A stretch of 64,000 nucleotides of DNA from Zygnema cylindricum (lineage: Eukaryota; Streptophyta; Zygnematophyceae; Zygnematales; Zygnemataceae). Shown in pieces: positions 24,301-35,867 of the stretch; position 1 is the stretch's first letter, and every line of letters starts with the position of its first letter. Made by a program: the position numbers and the translations under genes. The stretch lies in the NCBI GenBank assembly GCA_037447655.1, contig JBBHKE010001805.1:59957-123956 (forward strand), in the 5' to 3' direction. Below the pieces are notes generated by a model, which did not search any database, was not told where the DNA came from, and saw only the letters and a program-made list of their open reading frames with translations.

Positions 24301-25117
24301 ACTTTGTAATATATATATTTTTTTATATGAATTAGGATTGACATTCTTGTTTTTTTTTTTTTTCCTCTCGTTGCAAAATACCAAATGGTAAGTCGGTGGT
24401 GGAAGGGCAAGGTGGCGACACTAAGAAGCATACGGGCAACGACACACACCTTGTCGACTGCTAGATTTGGAAGAAGAAGTGTGGTGGTGACAAAGGCACT
24501 GCGGAGTAGGGGGAGGAAGGAATTTCCGTGGGTCAGAGCGGTGCACTCGGATTTGGTGGAGGAGTTCTACCGGTTCAAGAAGGCGGGTATAAAAATGTCT
24601 CAAACTATTGTGGGGACCATGGCAGTTCATACCATTAAACGTATGAAGAAAGATAATGCGAGGTTGAATCTAGACAAATCGAGAAAGTAGATCAAAATGA
24701 AAATGACAAAACGATGGACTCTACGGTTTTGGGAGAAACACAATATTGTCACGAGGGCTCAAAAAAGAAAGTTACAATTAAGCTCAGAGAAAGAGGAGTA
24801 CATTCAAAAAACGGTAGCATGTCACATAAGAGAGTTAAAACATAGATTTTTATTTAGTAAGCTTTTTGTACTTTTACACAACTCATTGATGTGTGTTGTA
24901 ATATATGTTACATGTATTATTTGTTATGTTTTTGTCGAGGGTTATAAATGCAAATACGCGAATGAAAGTTGTTGCCCCTACCATCCTATTTATGTGTGTT
25001 GTTTTTTTTTACATCTTTATGTATTATTGTTATATTAGATCGCTACAACGAGGATCTAGTCGAAAACATGGACGAGACCCACGTCATTGTAAATATGGAT
25101 AACAAAAGAAAGCTGGG

Positions 25118-26088
25118 TGTTGAAAAGAGAGGTATTTTGTAGTCTTTCTTGTGACCTTACAGCAGCCCTCATACTTGTCGTAGTCATTGAGGACCTGCAA
25201 GTTGCCATGCAGCCATGGCTGCCTCTAGCAGCTAAAGAGACAGGTAGATCACTAGTATAGTTTTCTACAAAACATAGACTTCCAGTTGAAGGACTTGATC
25301 CAAAGACCTCTGGATGAGCGCCGTACGGATTAGCCGTCCGCCTTATCTAGTAGGTCTTGAAAAAGTGATACACGTATATGACGCGATATTTATTTAAACA
25401 TGTACGACGCCGGATATTCCATTCAACAATTTACAAGACGATTTATGCATAGAAACATACCGGTCCGCACGAAATCGGACCGCACGAAATATACGAATCA
25501 ACATTTAATTTCGACGGACGAAATCAAATGTCCAGGTCTGATCTAACGACTCACAGTGGAGCCGGAATGACGGAATAACAGTTTGGCCGTTTGCGGACCA
25601 CATGTCGGCGGATGACACGAGGCAACACATGGTTGGACAGCGGATATTACGGGGGGAGCAACTACTGCTCCGGAACTCACACGCGTCAGCGGACCGGCCA
25701 TGCCGTAGTATGGCCGTACAAGAAGTACAGCGCTACTTGTACCTTCTTGTACTTTACAGTCAAATGATTGGTCGAGTACCTTACTAATAGGTTTAGAGAG
25801 GTAGCTTAAGACTTATAATATTTTTGGTTTTTCAGCCTCTCTCCCAGAGTGCACTTGTATTTATGGACCAACTTTGGTCAGCCATAACTTAATGCTCGGG
25901 TGAGCAAATACATTGATTATTTTTGCTACAGACTCAGGGGAGTCCAAGCTACACAAAAGTGTAGTCTGTCAAAGTTTTTGCGTGCCAGGGTGGCACTTAT
26001 TCATTGCCAAATTCAAAAGTGCAAATATTATCCTAGAGGCTTCATATAAGCTGACATTCTGTGGACCAATGGAGGTCACACAATTTCA
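25118..26088 (+). repeat. copia 5' LTR
   Basis: 971 bp, TG...CA. Its first ~240 bp contain an antisense copy of the window's SINE: B-box inverse near 25297 (GGACTTGATCC) and an antisense GGCAGCCATGGC body near 25225. It differs from the 3' LTR by many substitutions and by about 75 bp present only here (around 25342-25425). Confidence 0.9.
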
Positions 26089-26152
26089 GGTTATGGGCCC
26101 ACCCTCTAGGGTGCCCATTTATAGTTGAACAGGGTTCATTTATTGGGAAACC

Positions 26153-29100
26153 ATGATGAGGGGTGCATTAGTTGAAAAACGGCTATGGGGCATTGTGAGT
26201 GGTCGTGTGCGTCGGCCATCCGAAAAATTGGGAGTTCCACCAAGGTTGGGAGGATTTCGGTTCACAGGAGGATCTGCGGGGGCAGAGGTGGAAGAGGATG
26301 GTCGAGAGAGCATCGTGTCAGACATAGAGAACAAGAAAGGGAAGGAGAAACTCACACCGATGCCTACTGGATTGGTTTTGGTAGCAGATGTTTTAGAAAA
26401 CCGAGGCTAATGATAGTGAAATCTGGGATTTCAACAATACCGTGGCGACTCATTTTATTCTTGGGCGTCTCACCCAGGCAGTGGCTACACCTCATCTTCA
26501 TGTGGACAGGGCGGACGAGTTGTGGGAGGCTTTTGTCATCATTTACAAGAGTGGTACGATTCAGCAGCAGAAACTGGCAGATTAGAAGGTACAGACATAT
26601 GTGTACAAAGGGGGAAAGATGTTAGATTTTTGTAATGACTTGGCCGGGTTATTTATGGAGTTGGAGAGTGTAGGGAAAAGGGAGACCGAGAAAGAGAAGG
26701 TGAATACTTTGTTGATGAAACTCCTAGATGATTATGAAAACATTGTTAATAGGGTTCACGACTTGCCAGGTCTGTTGTTTTGAAAAGTTAGTTTCGTGCG
26801 TACGTGACATTTTGTGCGCACGCGATGTTTATGCGTAAATTTAATTAACGAAATTAATGTGGTGGTTCGAATGGTTTTTGGATTGGGGGAGTAGATGTAC
26901 GAGGAAAATTAAAAGGACGTGAAAAAGTAATTAAGTGGGCCGCGAAATCGCGTCCATCACATGATATTTATATTGGACGGTCCAGATTCGTTTGATGAAA
27001 TTTGTAAGGTTTGTAAATATTTGCAACAATGTTTTGTCCTATGTGTATTAGGCATTAGTGTAAATTTATTCATTTTGACATGTCACGAAGTATTCGGGTT
27101 ACGTACGGTTGGTATGCCTCCGTACATTCAGTAGTGAGCTCTAGTGTATATTTGTAGGACTTCGTCATTTTGGACTTAAGGAACTTTTTGGACCAAAAAC
27201 TGTTTATGGGGATTTTTGGTAATTTTATCTGAGGATTTCTCTCAGATCTGTTGGCAGAATTGTCTGAAACTCTGCATGTGTGTTCCTCTCTATATTGTTT
27301 ATATTTTCACAGATTTTCAGGCCTATTGTGTGCCTGGTCTGTGTTTTACTTCATTGTGAAGTTAGTCTGTTTAATCAAAGTTCTGGCAGACTGTTTTTCT
27401 GCAACTTTGACTAGATGATGTGATCACTCTGTTTATTATTTTTATCTGAAACTTTGTGAGGTTATTTTATAGCCTATATAATATCTGTTAATTTATTTTT
27501 AGCTTGTTTTGTTAATTTTGTTGAATTCTGTGTCTATCCAAAGTACGCTGTTTTTAGGGTAGTCTGTGGTACTTACGAGGGTGAATCCATGGCTAGAAAT
27601 GGCTATGGACAACAAGATCATCGATGGATGTGGAACTCTGTTGTGGGAATGATTTTGGTTCGGGAAAACACAATAGAGATTGGGAGAGGAGGAAAGAGTG
27701 TTCAGGCATTGGTTGCTGGAACTAATTGGGGAGATAAGAATTCCAAGAAAACCTTATGGAAAATTTGGTGGAAGGGGAAGAGGAAATCAACTAGAAGGAT
27801 CTGGATCGAGGCCTCCGAAGGGGCTTTGTCAATTTTGTAAGAAGCCAAGACATTAGATGGCGGAGTTTACTAAACTGACACAGCTGAGATTGAAGGAGGA
27901 ACAGGTCAGAAAAATAGCCGCAAAGATAAAGAAGGCATTTGTAGCAACACAAGTCATCGGAGAGGACTCCGATGAGGACGATGGAGAACTCCTCCTCAAC
28001 GAGAAGCTGGAGGTGAAAGGTGAGCCAAAGATCCAAGGGGGCAAAAGTGTGCTTTCGGTGGAGTAAGAGAAGCTGTTGAAGAAGGATGGATTATTGATTC
28101 AAGAGCCTCTATGCATATGTGTAGAGAAAAACCATTGTTTACCAAAATGATAAAGATCCCTATTGTAGAGATAGAGTATGGGGATGGGAGAATAGTCACC
28201 ACTAATTTAGTGGGATCTGTGGATATGAGAGTCTTAGTTGATGGAAAAGCATCCATAGTCACTTTCTCTGATGTTCTTTTTATCCCAGAGTTGAACAAGA
28301 ATCTTATCTCTACGTTATTCTTAGATGATAAGGGTTTTGAGACTAGTACTAAGAAAGAAATCTTTGTTGCTAGCTATGAGAATGAAGTGTACTTCACAGC
28401 TGAAAAGGGTAGCCAAGGAATGTTCAGGCTGAATTTGAGTAATGGAAAGACAGGAGTTTACTATGCTGGTGTAAGTGATTTGATGATGTGGCATAAAAGA
28501 TTGGGGCATGTACATCTAGATAGATTAAAGGAAATGAAGAAAATGGGTGTAGTTGAGGGCATACATTTTGGAGATAATGAGACTTTGGATAATTGTAGTG
28601 GGTGTGCTAATGGAAAAGCCCACAGATTGCCTTTTCCAAAAGCCGCAACATATAAGGGTGAAAAGGTTTTAGATTTGGTTCACACTGACATATGGGGACC
28701 CGCCAAAGTGCCATCAGTTGGAGGGAAAAGATTTATGCTTACCATCACTAATGATTGGTCTAGATACTCTAGAGTATATTTCTTGAAAAACAAATGTGAG
28801 GCTTCGGCTTATTTTAAGGAATATAAATCATAGAGTGAAAAGCTTCATGAGACACCCATAAAAAGAGTGAGAAGTGATAATGGGGGGGAATTCACTTCTA
28901 ATGAGTTTGAGGATTACTTGAAAGAGGAAGGGGTTCAACACAAAAAGATTGTCCCAAAGAACCCAGAACAAAATGGTGTAGCCGAGAGACTAAATCGGAC
29001 ATTAAGTGATAGTGCCCGTAGTATGTTGACGGATAAAAAGATAAAGAAAAGTTTTTGGGCAGAAGCTATGAATTGTGCTGACTATCTCAAAAACAGAGTC

Positions 29101-31316
29101 CTTACCTCAGCTGTAAAAGGTCAAACACCTTATGAAAGATGGATCGGGAGAAAACCTAATATATCACACTTAAAGGTGTTTAGAAGTCAAGTGTTTAATT
29201 TAAACACAAAAAAATCTGATTGGAAGTTAGATGTCAGAGGAAAGCCAGGATACTTACTTGGGTATGATGAGAACGTAAAAGGGTATAGAGTTTATGATCT
29301 CGGAACAGAAGACATAATTCTAGTAAAACACTTGGTAGTTATGGATGAAGGAAAATCCATAGATCCCTTTAAGTACACTAAGCCTGTCAGAATTAGAATT
29401 GAATCCGAAAGTGAGTTAGATACAGATTCTACTAACCGAACTCCGGTTCAGCCTGACCGTGCAGGGGAAGAGAAAAATCTGACCGAGAGTCACCCTCTCT
29501 TGGAGTCACAACTTCCGATTCAAACAGAGGAAGAAAACAAGGAAATACAAGAAATGGACTATGAACGACCGGAGATGGACTCCACGAATAGGGGAGAAGG
29601 TGAAGTTGTTCGGAGAAACCCGAGATTACCCTCCATTTCAGCGTCAGAATTTGAAGGAGGAAGGAGAAGCAGCAAGAGACTTCAAGAGAGACAAGTGAAC
29701 AACAAGGTAACTAAGCTGTCACATTTGAGCGAACCCCAGATTTACTCATGAGCAGTTAATAGTCCGGAAGGTGGTAGATGGGTGACAGCTATTAATGATG
29801 AGATGGCTTCCATTATGGAAGCAAACACTTAGGAGTTGGTGGATTGTCTTCCGGATAGAAAACCAATAGGATGCAAGTGGGTATTTAAGTTGAAGCTCAA
29901 TCTAGATAACACTATCGAGCGATACAAAGCCAGATTAATGGCAAAGGGGTTCACACACAAGGAAGGAATCGATTATGAGGAGACTTTTGCTCCAGTTGTT
30001 AAATTCCCCTCCGTCCGGATTCTACTTAGTCTCTCGACAGCGGAAGACATGGAACTGCACTAGATGGACATCAAAACCGCTTTCTTACATAGAGAATTGG
30101 AAGAAGAGATCTTCATGCGACAACCAGAAGGATTTGTGGAGAAAGGAGAAGAAAGCAAGGTGTGCAGATTGATAAAGTCCCTTTATAAACTAAAGCAAGC
30201 TCCACGCCAATAGAACAAAAAGCTGGACGAGTTTTTGACAAGTTTGGGATATATCCAAAGCAGTTCGGATCATTCCAACTACTTATTTGAGGATGAGGAA
30301 GGTATAATTTTCATTGCCATATATGTTGATGATTTGATTGTTTTAAGTAAATCAATAGTGAAAATTAATAGATTGAAAAAGGATCTAAAGAGTAGATTTG
30401 AAATGAAAGATTTGGAGGAGGCAAAGTACATTTTGGGAATTCAAATGGAGATGATAGAGAAAAGAAAACAATTAGACTAACTCAAAAGGAAGCAATTGGG
30501 AAAATGCTTGAAAATTTTCAAATGGGAAAAGCAAATAGCTGTACGACTCCAATGGACTTAAAGAAGGGAAATGAGGGGAGCTCAGAGGAGGGAGTCTTGA
30601 TCTTGGATAATGAGCTAGGACTTGAGGAAAGCAAGTTCATGAAAACTATTCTGTACACACATGTTGTCAGTAGTTTGATCTACTTTATGAACTGTATTCG
30701 TGCTGATATAGCTGCAGCTGTGGGAGCATTAAGTATGAGTCTGAATGATCCTAGGAAGAAAGATTGGGAAGGGGCCAAAAGGGTCATGCGGTATTTGGTA
30801 GGAACGAGAGATTTGTGGTTGCATCTGGGTGGTGATAATACTGACATCACTACTTGGAGTGATGCCAGTTATGGGGATGCTACGATGAGGAGGTGTACTT
30901 CTGGGTATGTGTTGTATTTTGGGAATGGGGCTTCCTGTTGGAGCAATAAGCAACAAAAGGTGATTGCTCCGTCCACCATAGAGGCTAAGTATATGGTCTC
31001 TTGTTCGGCTGTGAAAGAATTAATGTGGGTGAAATCTTTGCTTCAAGAATTGGGATACATGAAGAATAGAGTACAAAAGATATTTTGTGATAATCAAGCT
31101 GCGATTGTAATTGCAGCAAACCCTAAACATCATTTTCAAGCAAAACACATGGATATTCGTTTGAGCTTTGTTAGGGAGAAAGTTAAGAATAAAATCATTA
31201 GTTTGGAATATAGACCAAGTGGAGAGATGGTAGCAGATATGATGACTAAACGGGTTCCTTCTTCTAAATTGATATTTTGTAGAGAGAAGTGTGGACTGAA
31301 GCAAAAGATAGACTAG
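26153..31316 (+). pseudogene. copia gag-pol polyprotein, inactivated
   Basis: Gag (26153-26770) has copia-type helices and is cut by LTR-like sequence at 26773. A damaged CCHC knuckle CQFCKKPRH follows at about 27815, with H followed by TAG. The protease motif reads DSRAS (about 28100) instead of DSGAS, losing the active-site glycine. The integrase (28111-29250) keeps the zinc region (HKRLGHVH...CSGC) and DDE positions in HTDIWGP, RSDNGGE and EQNGVAERLNRT. Reverse transcriptase shows CKWVFKLK, TFAPVVKF and YVDDLIVLS (about 30325). RNase H shows WSDASYGD, STIEAKYM and KHMDIR. Stops at 28831 (TAG), 29749 (TGA), 29830, 30061 and 30211 (TAG), plus a frameshift near 30455, make it non-functional. 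Motif calls come from family knowledge. Confidence 0.9.
26773..27065 (+). repeat. Diverged LTR-like insert within copia gag
   Basis: It begins TGTTGTTTTGAAAAGTTAG and carries TTTCGTGCGTACGTGA and a TAAATATTTGCAACA segment, matching the 5' portion of solo LTRs A and B in order. Similarity fades after about 27065; the next 500 bp are T-rich and unassigned. No right end or TSD found, so it may be a related but distinct LTR, or truncated. Confidence 0.6.
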
Positions 31317-31329
31317 AAAATAAGGGGAG

Positions 31330-32231
31330 TGTTGAAAAGAGAGGTATTTTGTAGTCTTTCTTGTGACCTTACTGCAGCCCTCATACTTGTCGGAGTCACT
31401 GAGGACCTGCAAGCAGCTATGCAGCCATGAAGCCATGGCTCCCTCTAGCAGCTAAAAAGACAGGCTGATCACTAGTATAGTTTTCTACAAAACATAGACT
31501 TCCAGTTGTGGGACTTGATCCAAAGACCTCCGGATGACCGCCGTACGGATTAGATGTTCGCCCATTTAACAATTTACGAGACGATTTATGCATGGAAACA
31601 TACCGGTCCGCACGAAATCGGACCGCACGAAATATAAGAATCGACATTTAATTTTGACGGACGAAATCAAATGTTCGGGTCTGATCTAACGACTCACAGT
31701 GGAGCCAGAATGCCGGAATAACAGTTTGGCGGTTTGCGGACCAGATGTCGGCGGATGACACGAGGCAACACATGGTTGGACAGCGGATATTACGAGAGGA
31801 GCAACTACGGCTCCAGAATTGACACGCGTTAGCGGACCGGCCACACCGTACTATGGTCGTAAAAGAAGTACAACGGTACTTGTACCTTGTTGTACTTTAC
31901 AGTCATGTGATTGGTCGCGTACCTTAGTAATAGGTTTAGAGAGGTAGCTTAAGACTTAGAATATTTTTGGTTTTTCAGCCTCTCTCACAGAGTGCACCTG
32001 TATTTATGGATCAACTTTGGTCAGCCATAACTTAATGCACAGGTGAGCAAATTCAGTTATTCTTTTTGCTGCAGACTCAGGGGAGTCGAGGCTACACAAA
32101 GCTGTAGTTGGTAATAGTTTTTGCGTGCCAGGGTGGCACTTATTCTTTGCCAAAGTTAATAGTGCAAATATTATCCTAGAGGCTTCATATAAGCTGACAT
32201 TCTATGGACCAATGGAGGTCACAAAGTTTCA
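31330..32231 (+). repeat. copia 3' LTR
   Basis: 902 bp, starting straight after the polypurine tract. It is colinear with the 5' LTR apart from an internal deletion of about 75 bp near 31560 and scattered substitutions, so the insertion is not recent. It carries the same antisense SINE. Confidence 0.9.
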
Positions 32232-32762
32232 TTGGGTTTTCGCGGGGACGAGGTGGTTAAATAGGCGGACGTTGCGGGAGGCGGAAAGTCCATGACTTTA
32301 ATGGTTCGACTCACGGGCGAAGTGAACGCCCGAATTGAATCTCCTATGTTAATCGTCGCCAACAAGCTCCGTAGTTACCCCATAAAAGGCATCCACGATG
32401 ACATACCAAGTGTGTTTCCTTCCTCATGTGTAATTTTTCCTCGTAAATATTTATTATCTTTCTCATTCTCCCTTGTATTCCACACCAAAACCAATATTTT
32501 TTGTGTTTTGTGTTGTTTGTAGTGTTTTTTCCCCATCCTTTTTTTACCCTCTCTCCCCCTCCCTCACCCAATATCTTTCCCCCTCTCTCTCCCTCTCTCT
32601 CTTATACATCTTGCCTCCTTCCCTCTCCTTTTCCCTCACCGTCCCACTCTCTTTTTCTCCTTATGCCATATCTATATCCATCTCCCCTTCATGCAACTCC
32701 CTCCCTCTCTCTATTTTGTAGGAGTTTGTTATCGTACCAAGTCTAAGGTTGGAACAACAAGA

Positions 32763-34036
32763 TGTTGTTTTTGAAGATTTAGTTTCGTGCGTACGCGACG
32801 TTTCATGCGTACTCGACGCGATTTGTAATGCGTGAGTCCTAACTGAATTTAATGTGGAAGCTCGAATGGATTTGCGGATTGGGGAGTAATGGTATAAATT
32901 CTTTTTAAGCGTACGGAATCAAATTTGAGTGACGCGAATCAAATTACGGAGAGTACGGTTTGCGTAATGTGAAATGGACGGCGGATCGCGAAACGATCTG
33001 ATGTAATCGATTTTGAAATGTTTTTGTAAAAGTGTGTCGCCCGTACAAAACATAATGTGAGAGGCGCATTTATGAAAAAGACGCGGTTTCGGTACGGAAA
33101 AGATTTGGAAAGTACGATTTCATTTCGGCAAGTGGTTCGCGCTATTTTTGGATGTACTATCAAGTGGGTCGTACGTATGTGATGACGGGTTACTACATGG
33201 ACTTATCGAGAAGTGACTAAGCAAGTTGTCACTTATGACGCGGATTTGTGGGTGCGTCGGTGTAATTATTTGAAACATCAATATTTTGTTTTATGCGAAC
33301 TAATGATTTAGTGTTGATTAAAATAGTTATAATTTACGTGATTAATGAGGATATCGACACTTTAATTTATGTGTCGTATTTACAGACAAGTGTACTCTTA
33401 AGATTGCTTGACTTTCAGGTGTACGCTTACGATTAGTTTATTCTTAATAGTAGGTTATCATGTTTAAATAGGAGATAATGATAGTTACGTAATTTCCAAT
33501 TAGGATTTTGTCGTAATAAGATATTATGTTTTAGTGGAAATTATGTTGGATATTTTGACAATTAGTGATTTGTTGACAGCTCACAAGTGTATAGATAGCT
33601 ATGAGCTTTGTTAGCGAAATCATCAATGCTTGTTAGAAAAGTAGGGACCAAAGATGTAGTATTTTAGGGTTGTCGATTAGGTCATGCACTTTGAATGATA
33701 TAATGATTATTTGCTTATACTTTGATTATACTTTTGTTTATGTGTGATGCATTTGTTTGTTATTATTTATTTATGTTATTTTATATATGTTTGATATGCA
33801 TTGTTTATGCATTTGTCCTAGGGTTTGTTTATGTCGATTATTCCATCAAACCTTAAATGTTGTCATAGGGTTTATTTATGTTGATTATTCCATGAAACCC
33901 TAAATGTTGTTTGTTGCGTCTGTGTACGCATATGGAGGATGCATTTCAAATGATTGTTCATTGACCTAACTTTGCTTAGCTTCTTGCATGATAGTTTGGG
34001 TTGCTTCTGCGGTCTATTTTAGACCAAATAACAACA
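32763..34036 (+). mobile_element. Solo LTR B, 5-bp TSD CAAGA
   Basis: It starts TGTTGTTTTTGAAGA and ends AAATAACAACA, flanked by CAAGA at 32758-32762 and 34037-34041. Same family as solo LTR A, in the opposite orientation. It splits the transposase just upstream of its second catalytic Asp. Confidence 0.9.
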
Positions 34037-34703
34037 CAAGACGGTCTTCCCACAATGGATCGTTGAGTCGAGGTCAAACCAAGGAGAACGTGATGGGCGA
34101 GAAAAGGTTATTTTTGTGGACAATTGTGGCGGGCACAATATGTCCGAGGAGTTGAACACTGCTCTACTCGCAAAGAGAATAACCCCCCACTTTTTCCCAC
34201 CGTGTGCAGCACATCTAGTGCAACCCGGTGATTCATTTGTAATCTCAAAAATAAAAGAGGTATGGTAAAGAAAATGGGAAGATTGGAAAATGAAGGGGAT
34301 AGAGAGCCACAAGTGGTCCTTACCTACGGGCCAAAAATGGTCGGGTAAGTTAGTTGGACCGGGGAAATCATTTTTCTTAAAGTTCGCACGCGATTTAATT
34401 TGCGAGGTGAACGAAATGAAGGACAAGAATGGCATGAGGTATGCACGGAAGGCGATGATCCAATGTGGATTGTCATTGAAGCATGGGAAATGGGAGGAGA
34501 GTATGCTTACGTAAGATTTGCAAGTGATAATCATGAAATGGGGAAACCATTTCTAGGGCGACGAGGTGCCACCTCTTTCGGCTCCTACACGGGATTTACT
34601 CCAACTCATTCGACAGGCCGACATTTAAGAGGATGAAGCTAGTCATGACGGAGACTTAGATGACTACAGTGATTTTGAGGATTTTTACAGAGAGGTGGTT
34701 TAA

Positions 34704-35520
34704 TCAGGAGAGGTGGTAAAATGGATAATGGGCGTTTGCAAAAAAATTAATAATAGTGTGTGCAGTATACATTGTGTTTCTTTCTTTCACATTGAATATT
34801 ATATATCTCTCTTTGATTTTTTGTTTTCATATTTTGTCTGCGCAAGTTGAATGACCAAAATTATAGATGAAATGCATTTGTAGTGATGGTGTAAATACGC
34901 TTCCTAAATTGCAGTATCATGCTGCCATTCAGCGACGACACATTGTTGTCGCCGATTGGCCGGATAAGAAATATACCATCCAACGACAACATAACATCGT
35001 CGCTGGATGGCAGAACTTATAGTATGCAATAAAGATAACAAGGGTAATAGTATAAGAGATATAAAGTAGAGAGACCATGTGAGAGGAAGGGACAGGAAAA
35101 TAAATAAAGAATGGGATAGTGACATGTAAGAAAAGAGAGAACCATAAGGCTGGATTTTAAGGATGTAAAAAAAAAGTTTGAAACATAAGAACACAAGTTG
35201 GAGAATATAAAGACTAGAGGGACGGATAGTTTTGTTAAGTTCAATATTAAACAAAGATGGAAAATAAAAGAGAAATGATTATGGGATGGAGAATTGGGTT
35301 CGGACCCCTTGTGTTGACACAGTGTCGGTGGTGAATGGTGAAAAATTATAAAAGCCATTCAGCAACGACACATTCTTGTCGTTGACTAGCAAGATAGAAA
35401 ACATAACACTCAGCGATGATATAGTATCGTCGATATAGTAAGGGGGAGAGAGACAGACAAATTCAAAATGATAGTTAAATGACATAAAAATACATAGTAA
35501 AGTGAAGATAGTGCGACAAC
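34704..35520. repeat. CGACGAC inverted repeats, right cluster
   Basis: Two units: CATTCAGCGACGACACATTG...CATCGTCGCTGGATGGC (34923-35012), and a diverged version CATTCAGCAACGACACATTC...GTATCGTCG (35355-35432). They mirror the clusters at 21.5 and 24.1 kb, on the other side of the transposase. No gene in the stretch. Confidence 0.6.
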
Positions 35521-35579
35521 AAAAAAGGGAGAGGGAGAGATACCGACAGATCAAGGATTTGGGGGGAAAGAGATAGTGC

Positions 35580-35700
35580 GGCACATCGAGAGGGTGAGAA
35601 GGAGAGGGAGGGGGAGAGGGAGTTAGAGAGGGAGAGGGAGGAGGAAAGGGAAAGAGAGAGAGAAAGGGAGAGGGAGAGGGAAAGGGAGAGGGAAAGGGGG
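35580..35700 (+). repeat. GA-rich tract
   Basis: GAGAGGGAGAGGGAG-type purine repeat with no gene. Confidence 0.7.
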
Positions 35701-35867
35701 CGGAGTCAATGAAGAGGGAAACCAAGGGACGCCAGATATAGCGAGGGAGAAGGAGCCGCCACACGTGAATCTTGTTGACGTACGTAAAACTTGCCGACCG
35801 ATACCCGGAATTGTGGTAAAATCCACACTAAAACCTATATTAAATTGGACCCACCAGCATAACATTT

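Larger units (their letters stand above)
25118..32231 (+). mobile_element. Ty1/copia LTR retrotransposon, 7.1 kb
   Basis: Two LTRs (25118-26088, 31330-32231) begin TGTTGAAAAG and end TTTCA. Target sites CTGGG (25113-25117) and TTGGG (32232-32236) match at 4 of 5 positions. A polypurine tract (AAAATAAGGGGAG) directly precedes the 3' LTR. Internal order is gag, protease, integrase, reverse transcriptase, RNase H, which defines the copia superfamily. It is on the same strand as the transposase gene it interrupts, between that gene's first and second catalytic aspartates. Confidence 0.92.
24385..34703 (+). pseudogene. Pogo/CENP-B-type DNA transposase, split by two LTR elements
   Basis: Segments: 24385-24856, 25039-25117, 32232-32409, 32722-32762, 34037-34703. 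The N-terminal part (24523-24850) looks like a CENP-B-type helix-turn-helix region (FPWVRAVHSDLVEEFYRFKK; MTKRWTLRFWEKHNI). The next exon holds NMDET, a pogo-type first catalytic Asp (25071-25073). The copia element enters at AAG-CTG-GG and the frame resumes after it with GFRGDEVV, then MLIVANKLRSYPIKGIHDDIP. A short intron (32410-32721) follows, then the solo LTR. After that come VIFVDNCGGHN (second Asp, about 34111) and LVQPGDSF (third acidic residue, about 34226), as in DDE_1-family transposases. It ends in an acidic tail (DYSDFEDFYREVV). In-frame TAG and TAA stops and a frameshift near 32745 show it was already decaying. Introns at 24857-25038 and 32410-32721 are inferred from GT-AG. Confidence 0.8.

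Noticed and set aside
26089-26105. Primer-binding site after the copia 5' LTR
   Set aside because: GGTTATGGGCCC follows the LTR, but I could not match it to a specific tRNA 3' end.
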